Shown: piece after piece, positions 25,363 through 33,289 of the stretch
Position numbering within the stretch: position 1 is the first letter of the stretch
How the letters are laid out: every line of letters starts with the position of its first letter
NCBI GenBank assembly: GCA_947499565.1
Contig: CANMOV010000004.1
Coordinates: forward strand, 62,001 to 126,000
Origin: an uncultured Croceitalea sp.
GTDB taxonomy: Bacteria; Bacteroidota; Bacteroidia; Flavobacteriales; Flavobacteriaceae
Length of the DNA: 64,000 nt
Direction: 5' to 3'
The notes under the pieces: generated by a model
Told to the model about the DNA's origin: nothing
Databases searched by the model: none
What the model saw: only the letters and a program-made list of their open reading frames with translations
Position numbers and translations under genes: made by a program

Positions 25363-26289
25363 ATGAGAACTATACTAGTAGCATTATCCATTTTTTATAT
25401 GTTTTCTTTAACAGCGCAAGAAAACAATGATATCTTAATAGGAGTATATGTACCACCTCAAATTGAACCTATTCCTCAAGGCGCCAATAGGCTATTAGGA
25501 ACTCGTATGCTGCAACTGGTTACTGCTCAAGGTATTAGCGGGAATCAATATAGTCCAAGATTTTTTTTGGTGCCAAGAATTGCTGTTCTAGATAAAGAGA
25601 TACTACCTACAGCACCGCCAAGAGTAGTTCTAAACTTAGAATTGACCCTTCTAGTAGGCGATGGTGAGAAAGAAAAAGGTAATTACTTTCAAACAGAATA
25701 TATTACCCTTAAAGGTGTTGGGCAAAATGAGGATAAAGCCTATATCGCTGCAATAAAAACAATATCTCCTAGGAATAAAAAAATAATGGATTTCTTAGAA
25801 CAAAGCAAAAAAGAAATTGTAGCCTATTATGAAGAACATTGCGATGAGGTTAAGAAAAAGGCAGAAGCTTTACAGGCTAGAGATAAGTTAGATGAAGCTG
25901 TTACTGTTTTAGCCAATATACCTCTTTCTACATCATGCTACGAAGATAATGAGGAAGACATAAGAAATATTTATCAAAAAGCTTTAGATCAGGATTGCAC
26001 TCGAAAAATAAATGAAGCTAGAGCACTTTGGTTTGCTGACCAAACTGAAAAAGGGGCAAGAGAAGCTGGTATGCACCTATCTAAAATAGAACCAAGAGCA
26101 TGGTGCAAAGACGAATTAAATGCCTTATATGATGAAATAGCTGATAGAATAAGAGAACTAAGTAATAAAGAATGGAGTTTTAAATTAAAAAAAGTAGATG
26201 CCCGTATAGAATCTGCCCGGGAATCTCGAGAATTGGTATTAAAATCTTTAGAAACAAGACCCGATAAGGTATATCATTTAAGGTACTAA
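25363..26289 (+). CDS. Secreted protein of unknown function, operon gene 4
   Basis: A 308-residue protein with signal peptide MRTILVALSIFYMFSLTAQ. The N-terminal half looks like a beta-rich domain (ILIGVYVPPQIEPIPQGANRLL; PRIAVLDKEILPTAPPRVVLNLELTLLVG) and the C-terminal half is helical with repeated Cys-containing segments (ALQARDKLDEAVTVLANIPLSTSCYED; ALDQDCTRKINEARALW; IEPRAWCKDELNALYDE), like TPR-related helical pairs. I cannot name the family. It ends the four-gene operon and is followed by a weak hairpin at 26335-26359. Confidence 0.7.
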   Translation: MRTILVALSIFYMFSLTAQENNDILIGVYVPPQIEPIPQGANRLLGTRMLQLVTAQGISGNQYSPRFFLVPRIAVLDKEILPTAPPRVVLNLELTLLVGDGEKEKGNYFQTEYITLKGVGQNEDKAYIAAIKTISPRNKKIMDFLEQSKKEIVAYYEEHCDEVKKKAEALQARDKLDEAVTVLANIPLSTSCYEDNEEDIRNIYQKALDQDCTRKINEARALWFADQTEKGAREAGMHLSKIEPRAWCKDELNALYDEIADRIRELSNKEWSFKLKKVDARIESARESRELVLKSLETRPDKVYHLRY

Positions 26290-26334
26290 TTTAAAAAGCT
26301 AATTCACTTCTCTAAATAAATTGAAAGCTAAAAT

Positions 26335-26359
26335 AAAGTAGCTACATCCTTGCTATTTT
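26335..26359 (+). terminator. Possible weak terminator after secreted-protein operon
   Basis: AAAGTAGC (26335-26342) pairs with GCTATTTT (26352-26359) with one G-T wobble, around a 9-nt loop, and runs into a short T-run. It is AT-rich and weak, but it falls between the operon end and operator copy 4, which marks a new transcript. Confidence 0.35.
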
Positions 26360-26418
26360 CTCACTTTATCGATTAAAACTAACCTTTAATCAAAAGAATG
26401 AATCAAAAAATTGCTGAC

Positions 26419-26462
26419 TACGGTTAGCCGTAACCATTATCCCTTTTTCGTAAGTACGTTTG
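26419..26462 (+). promoter_or_regulatory. Regulon operator copy 4 and -7 element
   Basis: TACGGTTAGCCGTA (26419-26432) carries mismatched central bases but perfect TACGG/CCGTA arms. A perfect -7 element TACGTTTG is at 26455-26462, exactly 22 bp downstream as in copy 3. Transcription would start near 26470, so the barrel protein must start at the ATG at 26498 and not at an in-frame start 87 bp upstream. Confidence 0.78.
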
Positions 26463-26497
26463 GTCCATCATTAAATACAACTAAAAACCAAACAATT

Positions 26498-27013
26498 ATG
26501 AAAAAATTATTCTTCACGTTAGCTTTAGGCTTAATTTCAATAACAGGAGTTTATGCTCAAATGACGGAGTCTGGATCTTTTGGAGTAGGCTTAGCATGGA
26601 CATCATTAAACTATGGCGCATCTGCAAAGTATAATTTTACCGAAAGTCATACAGGTCAACTCATTGTAGGTTCCGCAAACTATGGCTTCTCTTTTTCTGG
26701 AGCAAGTAGTTTTTCGGTTACAGGAAGATATGCATACAATTTTGAAGAAGATGATATTGATTTTGCCACTTGGAAGCCATATCTCTATGGACAGTTAGGG
26801 TATTGGACCTATAAATATGATTTTTTAGGCAGCAATTTTAATCAAAATTCAATAGCTATTGGTGCCGGTGGTGGCATAGAATGGGGCTTCAATAATTTTA
26901 TTGATGGATTAGCCTTTAGTTTTGAACTGGGCTATACTAATATTTCATTCGATGGTATTGGTTCCATTGGAGGCTTCAATGGTGGTGGCGGTATTCATTA
27001 TTATTTCAATTAA
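26498..27013 (+). CDS. Outer-membrane beta-barrel protein
   Basis: A 171-residue protein with signal peptide MKKLFFTLALGLISITGVYAQ. The mature part is a string of amphipathic strands with glycine-rich turns (GSFGVGLAWTSLNYGASAKYNF; FSVTGRYAYNF; WKPYLYGQLGYWTYKYDF; SIAIGAGGGIEWGF; LAFSFELGYTNISFDG) ending in an aromatic residue-rich strand GGGIHYYFN, typical of 8-stranded OmpA/OmpX-like barrels. The start is chosen by the promoter position. It stands alone behind operator copy 4 and is followed by a hairpin terminator, so it is the third or fourth operon of the regulon. Confidence 0.85.
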   Translation: MKKLFFTLALGLISITGVYAQMTESGSFGVGLAWTSLNYGASAKYNFTESHTGQLIVGSANYGFSFSGASSFSVTGRYAYNFEEDDIDFATWKPYLYGQLGYWTYKYDFLGSNFNQNSIAIGAGGGIEWGFNNFIDGLAFSFELGYTNISFDGIGSIGGFNGGGGIHYYFN

Positions 27014-27065
27014 AAAACAAGTCTTTTCATATAAATTTTAGGTTGAGTTAGTTTAAGTAGGAAGA

Positions 27066-27101
27066 GTCGGTATACATTCCAAAAATTGTATGCCGGCTTT
27101 A
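27066..27101 (+). terminator. Hairpin terminator
   Basis: GTCGGTATACA (27066-27076) pairs with TGTATGCCGGC (27088-27098) over 11 bp with two G-T wobbles and is followed by TTT. It separates the barrel gene from the next gene at 27113. Confidence 0.6.
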
Positions 27102-27112
27102 AATCATCGAAC

Positions 27113-28774
27113 ATGAAGTATCTGTTTCTAATAGCCTTTTTTTACTCTTTGATTAGTAAAGCTCAAGAATTTAAAAGTATTAATGAGCATCTAAAAACCG
27201 TACAGACCTCGAAAGCATCTTTTAGACAAGAATTAAAGCCTTTGGAGGAAAGTATGTTTCAATATTCAGTGGTACAAATAGACACCAAAGGGAGAGAGGA
27301 AGAAATACAATATAATTTTAGCTTTTCCGATATTGATCAAAATACTGTTAGATCTATTACCAAAAAAGACCTTATTAGTGTCCAACTTTTAGTGAAAAAT
27401 AGGCAAAAGTTAGTACAAGTAGTAACCAATGGTGGCGACAAGGTATCTTACACCAATCAATTTGAGTTTTTAGCTACTAATGCTGAAAATGGCAAGGTAC
27501 TAGAAAGGTTAATTAAACAAATTATTCCCAAAGCAGTTTTAAAAGAAGAAAATAGATTAGCCCTTAACGGGTATCAAGCTCATATAAACTGGTTATTAAA
27601 AAATTTGAGCGATGTAGAACTTCCCAAGAAACAGATTATTCAAAAATCAAGCGTGGGCAAAATTCCTGGAAAGCTTATTTTAGATCAAACTTTTAACACA
27701 AAAAGTAAATCTAAGAATGAGCTACGCGAATTCAATTTAGCTATCATGAATCCTAGTTCTATAGGATATCAAATTTCTGGTGAGGAATTTATCATATCAT
27801 TAGATACGAGAAGAGGAGTAAACGGTATTAAGTATGTAGAAGATGGTACACAAAAAAATTATGACAGTACGATTAAATTATACGCAAAATCCATAGCAAA
27901 TGGCAAAGACCTTTATAAGGTTTTACGATCATTAATCCCATTGTCAAAAACTGTTTTTAAAAAGTCTTGGCCTACTATTACAACTCCTGAAAGTGCGTTA
28001 AAATTTCTAAATGCCGCAATTGCAGAAGTAGGTACAACAGAAGAAATTTTAACCCAAAATCTGACTATACAAGATAACATAACCCAACTAAAATTAACGG
28101 AAACAAAGCCTAATGAAAGTACCGAATTTATATATCGTTTTAATTTTGCAGATATCAATGCTAATAATATTGACTATGATGGGCAACGCGATCGGCTTTT
28201 TGCAGTTTTACCCATTAAAAAATCTGTAAATTTTATTCAGTTTCAAAAAAACGGAGAACTTCAGAATTATACAAAGGACACTAGAATTTACTTCAACACC
28301 ATAGAGGATGCCATAATTGGAACCAAAGCATTGCAATCTTTAGCAAATATTTACGAAGACAAAATTAGCACTACTCATTATAGTACAACATCAGCAGAAA
28401 CCTCAGTAGCTAAACTAAATAGTATTACTAAAAAGGTGAAAATTGGAGAAGACAATTACGACATCTTCATAGAGCTAATAGACGAAAAAACAACTACTAT
28501 AAAAATAACTACTGTCTTTTCTAACCTTAAAAAAAGTATAGAAACCGTACAAGAATTTAGCTTAAAGGACATAAACCCTAAAAACTGCACTATTAATGTA
28601 AAAGGGAAGCACGTATTGGTTGAACTTAACACTAAACACCTAGAAAAAATAGTGAAAACTTATTTAGATGGTGCTATAAAACCCTACCAATATAAAATAA
28701 GTATTGAAGTCAAAGGCATTGAAGAAGCTAGACAAGTGGTAGGCATATTTAAAAAAATAATAGAAAAGACGTAA
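27113..28774 (+). CDS. Secreted protein with four tandem ~125-residue repeats
   Basis: A 553-residue protein starting MKYLFLIAFFYSLISKAQ (signal peptide); an in-frame ATG 27 bp upstream lies inside the terminator hairpin and is rejected. It consists of four divergent copies of one domain at about residues 18-140, 150-280, 292-415 and 425-550. Each copy has a helix-rich start (INEHLKTVQTSKA; ALKFLNAAIAEVG), a short beta pair, a core F.F.DI..N.(V/I) line (FSFSDIDQNTV; FNFADINANNI; FSLKDINPKNC), a V...K...Y segment and a final helix ending (L..LI..I). I do not recognise the domain. It begins a possible operon with the DUF6252 lipoprotein 5 bp after its stop. Confidence 0.75.
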   Translation: MKYLFLIAFFYSLISKAQEFKSINEHLKTVQTSKASFRQELKPLEESMFQYSVVQIDTKGREEEIQYNFSFSDIDQNTVRSITKKDLISVQLLVKNRQKLVQVVTNGGDKVSYTNQFEFLATNAENGKVLERLIKQIIPKAVLKEENRLALNGYQAHINWLLKNLSDVELPKKQIIQKSSVGKIPGKLILDQTFNTKSKSKNELREFNLAIMNPSSIGYQISGEEFIISLDTRRGVNGIKYVEDGTQKNYDSTIKLYAKSIANGKDLYKVLRSLIPLSKTVFKKSWPTITTPESALKFLNAAIAEVGTTEEILTQNLTIQDNITQLKLTETKPNESTEFIYRFNFADINANNIDYDGQRDRLFAVLPIKKSVNFIQFQKNGELQNYTKDTRIYFNTIEDAIIGTKALQSLANIYEDKISTTHYSTTSAETSVAKLNSITKKVKIGEDNYDIFIELIDEKTTTIKITTVFSNLKKSIETVQEFSLKDINPKNCTINVKGKHVLVELNTKHLEKIVKTYLDGAIKPYQYKISIEVKGIEEARQVVGIFKKIIEKT

Positions 28775-28778
28775 CAAA

Positions 28779-29336
28779 ATGAGAAAAATTATCACTTTAA
28801 CCCTATTAGGTATTTTTAGTTTAAGCTGTTCCGAAACTGATAATTCTGAAGAAGCCCTATTACCAGCAGGTACAAAATTAACCGCAATAATTAATGGAAT
28901 AAGCTTTGCCGCACAAGATGAAGCAACAGCAGCAGGGTTTTCACAATCAGACAATATTACAGTGCTTTTAATATCTGGAGCATATGTAAATCCATTATCG
29001 AATACCTTATCTACTGAGGCCATAAGCATTTTGCTAACGATAGATTTAGATGCCGAGTTTACAGCAAGCTCTCAATGGTATGCCAACAGTGACAATGTTA
29101 TAGTAGTAGGTGCATATGTTGCTGATGAAGACCCACTTAGTAATGATGATTTTTTAATAGAAGCTAATACCGAGAATACAGATGAAAATAATGCGCGTAT
29201 TAGAATAACCCAATTGGATAAAATAACAAAAATCATATCTGGCGAATTTGAATTCACGGCCAAAGATGAAGAGACTGGACAAATTTATACAGTAACAAAT
29301 GGAAGGTTCAATGAAGTACCCTTTGAAAACAACTAA
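28779..29336 (+). CDS. DUF6252 family lipoprotein
   Basis: A 185-residue protein with lipobox LGIFSLSCSE. The mature part is a beta-rich domain opening LTAIINGISFAAQDEATA and closing with GEFEFTAKDEETGQIYTVTNGRFNEVPF, which I recognise as the DUF6252 pattern of Flavobacteriia lipoproteins. No function is known. It lies 5 bp downstream of the four-repeat protein and 15 bp upstream of the PorT-like barrel, so all three may be cotranscribed. Confidence 0.8.
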   Translation: MRKIITLTLLGIFSLSCSETDNSEEALLPAGTKLTAIINGISFAAQDEATAAGFSQSDNITVLLISGAYVNPLSNTLSTEAISILLTIDLDAEFTASSQWYANSDNVIVVGAYVADEDPLSNDDFLIEANTENTDENNARIRITQLDKITKIISGEFEFTAKDEETGQIYTVTNGRFNEVPFENN

Positions 29337-29351
29337 CAAATCTCACAGAAT

Positions 29352-30134
29352 ATGAATCATTTTTATTTGATTATTGCTTTTTTAACGCTGACCTTAACCA
29401 CAAATGCACAAAATTCTTCCGGGGATACACCTTCGAGCAATAAGGGCAGTATAGAAATCTATTCAGGTTTAACCTTTTCAAGGGCCACGGGAAATTTTGT
29501 CGACAATTTTGAGGCAGATATTGCCAATCAAAATGAATCATTAGGCGAAGATGTCAACCTAAATGCAAAGCTGCCTTTTGAATTTGGATTTGAAATTGGA
29601 GCAAACTGCACTTATAACATCAATGAAAAAATTTCCATGAGCTCCGGAGTCGGGTTCTGGCGAACCCAATTAGCTACACGCGTCAATTACGAATACCAAA
29701 ACCCAGACTTCAGCTATGACGAAGTAGGCATGGATCAAACTACGTTTAAGTTTTCGTATTTGGCCTTGCCTATAAAAGTCCACTATCATCTAAATAATAG
29801 GTGGTCAATGGAAGCTGGGGTGCATTTTAATTTTGCCCTTAAGGGACTGGCAGAAGCTGTTGTAGAATCGGAAAGAGAAGTCATCATCAACGGAGAATTG
29901 GACGAGGAATGGACACGTCCTATTGAAGAGAATACTGTAGCTCTTAAGGATGTAGCTCAATCGTTGGTACCACAATACCGCATCAATCTTGTCTATAATA
30001 TCAGTCCCCTACTCAATGCTACAATCGGATTTTTTGGCAATGGAAAACACCTCACTATCGAAGAGCAAGGTTTGAAAAGCCTTGGTCTGCAATTTGGCAT
30101 ACGGGCAAATCTCGGTAACCTCATTAAACTATAA
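29352..30134 (+). CDS. PorT-like outer-membrane beta-barrel
   Basis: A 260-residue protein with a signal peptide ending TTNAQ and a mature region made of long amphipathic strands: GSIEIYSGLTFSRATGNFV, LPFEFGFEIGANCTYNINEKIS, FKFSYLALPIKVHYHLNNRWSMEAGVHFNFA, and a C-terminal strand GIRANLGNLIKL. Size and pattern fit the PorT/outer-membrane beta-barrel superfamily of Bacteroidota (sometimes labelled by homology to PorT, a secretion-linked barrel), but the family includes many unrelated barrels. Base composition here and in the following gene looks higher in GC than the flanking genes. The AMOP-like lipoprotein begins 5 bp after its stop. Confidence 0.8.
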   Translation: MNHFYLIIAFLTLTLTTNAQNSSGDTPSSNKGSIEIYSGLTFSRATGNFVDNFEADIANQNESLGEDVNLNAKLPFEFGFEIGANCTYNINEKISMSSGVGFWRTQLATRVNYEYQNPDFSYDEVGMDQTTFKFSYLALPIKVHYHLNNRWSMEAGVHFNFALKGLAEAVVESEREVIINGELDEEWTRPIEENTVALKDVAQSLVPQYRINLVYNISPLLNATIGFFGNGKHLTIEEQGLKSLGLQFGIRANLGNLIKL

Positions 30135-30138
30135 CACT

Positions 30139-31689
30139 ATGAAAACGAAATGTAGAAACTTGCTTTTATTAATTATCATTTGTATGGGCTGTAGCGAAAG
30201 CGATAACACCTTCCAGGGAGAAGACAATAGGTCCGAATTTTTTAAACCAGTTGATCCCAAAACAGAAGTAAACCGTTTTAGCCGTGAACTCAATATCAAT
30301 GGTCAAAACATTGAAGGAGAAATGCCCATAGCTACCAATATGGACAACACAATTGTAAGTGGATTTACCACCTCTGCATCGATAACTAATGATAATTTCT
30401 TATTTCTTCCAGTAACCTTTGCTGATGAAAATAATGTTGTAGAAGCATTAGTGCATATAAAAAATGCAGACAATTACTGGAAAATACCTGTTACTCCCAT
30501 TAACAACAGTACCAATCTACAGATTGGTATTCCGAGTCACGTCTTGAACGGAACATTTATTGTAGACTATTTACTGAAAAAATCCGATGGAACCACAAGT
30601 CAGATATTAGAAACCCAAGTGGGCATCGTTTCTCCTGAAAGTGAGTGTAGTGGCTTCAGTTTTCCGACCATTAGCGGTAGTGACGGTCTTACCGTGAAAA
30701 CTTATACCTTGCCCGATATTGGTGCAGGTAATTTGACCATTACCTATAATACGTTTACGATACCTGATCGAGTAGATGTGCGCTACAACGATCAATGGGT
30801 CGAAAGTACAGGCGATTTGTTATCAGAAGGCGAAGCCCCACCGGTAAAAGAATGTCGTTCCGTTTCTACAGGAGACGGTTTCATTGGCACTGCCAACAGT
30901 TTTGAGCTGGCTTTTGATACAAATATCAGTAACAAACTTGATATTTACGTATCCGGTTGCCTTAACAACGGCACCCAATGGACAGTGACCGTAAGCTGTC
31001 CCCAAAATGATGTCACGTCTGCTTTATGGTATGAAGAATTACCCGATTGCCCTTGTTCGCTATCGGAAATACCTGAGAACAACCAAACCCCTGGTTTTGA
31101 TGGGCGATGGAGCGATTCGTTTTGTTATCAAATATTCACCGACACTTATCACTATGGCGCAGAAACCGAAATCAGATGGATACCCACTACCCAGGGTGCT
31201 GGCCAGCAATGCACGTATGACTCCAACGGCAATTTGATTACTTCTGGAATTGCAGCTGGATCACCAGATAGGAGGTCACCCGGAGGTTGCTTTCCAAACC
31301 CTGAACACACTAGTCTTGATGTAAAACCCTGGGAATCAAACAACGATTCAACTATAGCCTGTATTGAATACCTAAAACGTTGGCCATCCAATCAAGGTAA
31401 TTGTGGTAACTCAAATCCTGTCAATGATATCAACCACATAACCAATTTAATTGGCAATATGAGCTGTGAGGAAGTGACTACGCTATTTCAAATAGGGTCA
31501 TCGGCAGAAAATGCTGATTTCTCCATTGTTCCGGTCGAACTAATCTTATACCTATCCGGTCAAAATAAAAACACTCCTACCAATTTATTGGAAATGTTGA
31601 ACGCTGTGGCAAATCAATTGAATTGCAGCAACAATGATAATGAGCAATGTAAGGTTTTAGAAAAAGCCATTAAAAATTTAACCAGCTGA
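30139..31689 (+). CDS. Lipoprotein with an AMOP-like domain
   Basis: A 516-residue lipoprotein starting at ATG 30139 (MKTKCRNLLLLIIICMGCSE; lipidated Cys near 18). Residues 180-290 form a beta-sandwich-like region (TIPDRVDVRYNDQWV). Residues about 297-423 match the AMOP domain layout seen in animal isthmins and mucin-4: LPDCPCSLSEI, a W, then GAGQQCTYDSNGNLITSG, AGSPDRRSPG, LDVKPWE, and RWPSNQGNCG, with Cys at about 304, 306, 329, 358, 384, 408 and 422. One Cys of the usual CC pair is missing (QQCTYD). The C-terminal ~90 residues are helical. Such domains are adhesion-related in animals; their role in bacteria is unknown. It sits 5 bp after a barrel gene, suggesting surface display. Confidence 0.72.
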   Translation: MKTKCRNLLLLIIICMGCSESDNTFQGEDNRSEFFKPVDPKTEVNRFSRELNINGQNIEGEMPIATNMDNTIVSGFTTSASITNDNFLFLPVTFADENNVVEALVHIKNADNYWKIPVTPINNSTNLQIGIPSHVLNGTFIVDYLLKKSDGTTSQILETQVGIVSPESECSGFSFPTISGSDGLTVKTYTLPDIGAGNLTITYNTFTIPDRVDVRYNDQWVESTGDLLSEGEAPPVKECRSVSTGDGFIGTANSFELAFDTNISNKLDIYVSGCLNNGTQWTVTVSCPQNDVTSALWYEELPDCPCSLSEIPENNQTPGFDGRWSDSFCYQIFTDTYHYGAETEIRWIPTTQGAGQQCTYDSNGNLITSGIAAGSPDRRSPGGCFPNPEHTSLDVKPWESNNDSTIACIEYLKRWPSNQGNCGNSNPVNDINHITNLIGNMSCEEVTTLFQIGSSAENADFSIVPVELILYLSGQNKNTPTNLLEMLNAVANQLNCSNNDNEQCKVLEKAIKNLTS

Positions 31690-31713
31690 TATGGCTGATT
31701 ATAAATAGATTAT

Positions 31714-31778
31714 ATACAATACATAAGTAAAATATTGTATGTATATAGGCCGCACTCGGGGGAGGGCGGTCTTTTTTT
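31714..31778 (+). terminator. Double hairpin terminator
   Basis: A small dyad ATACAATA/TATTGTAT (31714-31721, 31733-31740) is followed by a GC-rich hairpin GGCCGC (31748-31753) with GCGGTC (31766-31771), an inner CTC/GAG pairing, and a seven-T run (31772-31778). This ends the AMOP-like lipoprotein transcript. Confidence 0.8.
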
Positions 31779-31918
31779 ATTATCAATAAAAAGCCATTCA
31801 TAAATTTTCATTTTCCTTGAAGTTGCTTTTTTAAAAAGTATTTCAACATTAGGTTTTTGTTCCTCCAACCTCACAATCAAAATAATTCCTAATTTAGTTT
31901 TAAATCAACCTTTAGGAA

Positions 31919-33286
31919 TTGTACACCATTATTGACATAGAGACTACGGGCAACGGTATAAAGGGAAATAGAATTACCGAAATTGCTATTTTTAAGTATG
32001 ATGGTGACCAAATAATAGACGAATTTACTAGTCTGGTAAATCCCGAATGTCCTATCCCCTATTTTATTACTGGCCTCACAGGTATCGATGACCAAATGGT
32101 CGCCAATGCACCTATTTTTAATGAGATTGCACACAAAATCCTTGAAATTACCAAGGATTGCATTTTTGTAGCACATGCTGTAAATTTTGATTATGGCGTT
32201 ATCAAAGAAGAGTTTAGGCTACTAGAGATTGACTTCACAAGAAAAAAGTTATGTACGGTACGACTTTCAAGAAAATTAATTCCAGGGTTTAAATCTTATA
32301 GTCTTGGTAAACTATGTTCATCCATTGGAATACCATTAAAAGATAGACATAGAGCTCGTGGAGATGCTCATGCAACAGTGCTATTGTTTAAAAAACTACT
32401 CCAAACTGAAAATTCTAAAGGCACTATCACTAGCTTTTTAAATGCTAGGAGCCAAGAAGCCACACTTCCCCCTTTAGTTTCCAGAGAAAATATTGATGAA
32501 CTACCTACCAAACCTGGAATCTATTATTTTAGAAATAGTACAGGCAAGATTATTTATGTAGGTAAGGCCATCAACATTAAAAAAAGAGTATTGGGGCATT
32601 TTTATACAAAAAGTAATCATGAGTTACTTTTATGTAATGAGATTAGTAAAGTAGACTACGAACTTTCTGGAAGTGAACTTATCGCTCTTTTAATGGAGTC
32701 TGCGGCTATTAAAGCTCATTTTCCTAAGTTTAATAGAGCACAAAAAAGAAATGTCACGCAATATGCCATATTTAGTTATGAGGATAGAAGTGGAATTCTT
32801 CATTTAGCATATAATACCCTAAAAAATAGCTTTAATCCAATATTGATATTAAATAATAAAACTGACTGTAGGGCATATCTTGAAGAAATGTGCAAAGCAT
32901 TTTCGTTATGCCCAAAATATTGTCATTTACAAAGTACGAACGGTCCTTGTTCTCATTATGAAATTTTAAAATGTGATGGTGTATGTTGCAATAAAGAAAC
33001 TATCGAAGCTTACAATCTAAAAGTGAAAAACGCAATTACAAGTGTAAAAAAGAGTGCAGAGAATGTTATCCTCGAAAGAAAGGGCAGAAATCTAAATGAA
33101 AAAGCATTTGTATTAATTAAAGATGGAACGTATATGGGCTACGGATTCGTAGAAAATGATACAGAGATTTCTTCTTTTGAATCTCTGGAAGCCTTTCTTA
33201 TTCCTCAAAAACATACTATTGAAACGGAAAGTATAATTAAAAGTGCGCTAAAAAGAGAAATAGATAAACTACCAATATCCCTTTAA
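31919..33286 (+). CDS. DEDDh exonuclease domain fused to GIY-YIG nuclease domain
   Basis: A 455-residue fusion. Residues 1-160 are a DnaQ-type 3'-5' exonuclease (YTIIDIETTGNGIKGNRITEIAIF with the DE of the first motif; HAVNFDYGVIKEEF for the second; HRARGDAHATVLLFKKLL for the third). Residues about 190-270 are a UvrC-type GIY-YIG domain (LPTKPGIYYFRNSTGKIIYVGKAINIKKRVLGHF). The C-terminal third contains a Cys cluster (KAFSLCPKYCHLQS, GPCSHYEILKCDGVCCN), possibly metal binding. This UvrC/Cho-like arrangement probably acts in DNA repair. The start is TTG at 31919-31921 because a TAG lies at 31913-31915 and no Met occurs before residue ~58. Confidence 0.88.
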   Translation: MYTIIDIETTGNGIKGNRITEIAIFKYDGDQIIDEFTSLVNPECPIPYFITGLTGIDDQMVANAPIFNEIAHKILEITKDCIFVAHAVNFDYGVIKEEFRLLEIDFTRKKLCTVRLSRKLIPGFKSYSLGKLCSSIGIPLKDRHRARGDAHATVLLFKKLLQTENSKGTITSFLNARSQEATLPPLVSRENIDELPTKPGIYYFRNSTGKIIYVGKAINIKKRVLGHFYTKSNHELLLCNEISKVDYELSGSELIALLMESAAIKAHFPKFNRAQKRNVTQYAIFSYEDRSGILHLAYNTLKNSFNPILILNNKTDCRAYLEEMCKAFSLCPKYCHLQSTNGPCSHYEILKCDGVCCNKETIEAYNLKVKNAITSVKKSAENVILERKGRNLNEKAFVLIKDGTYMGYGFVENDTEISSFESLEAFLIPQKHTIETESIIKSALKREIDKLPISL

Positions 33287-33289
33287 TAA

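Noticed and set aside
16402-26289. Curli (csg) locus
   Set aside because: The CsgG-like domain is present but no curlin repeats, CsgE or CsgF-like proteins are recognisable.
30683-30695. ACGGTCTTACCGT inside a gene looks like another regulon operator
   Set aside because: It has three spacer bases instead of two, lacks the outer T/A pair and lies inside the AMOP-lipoprotein coding sequence.
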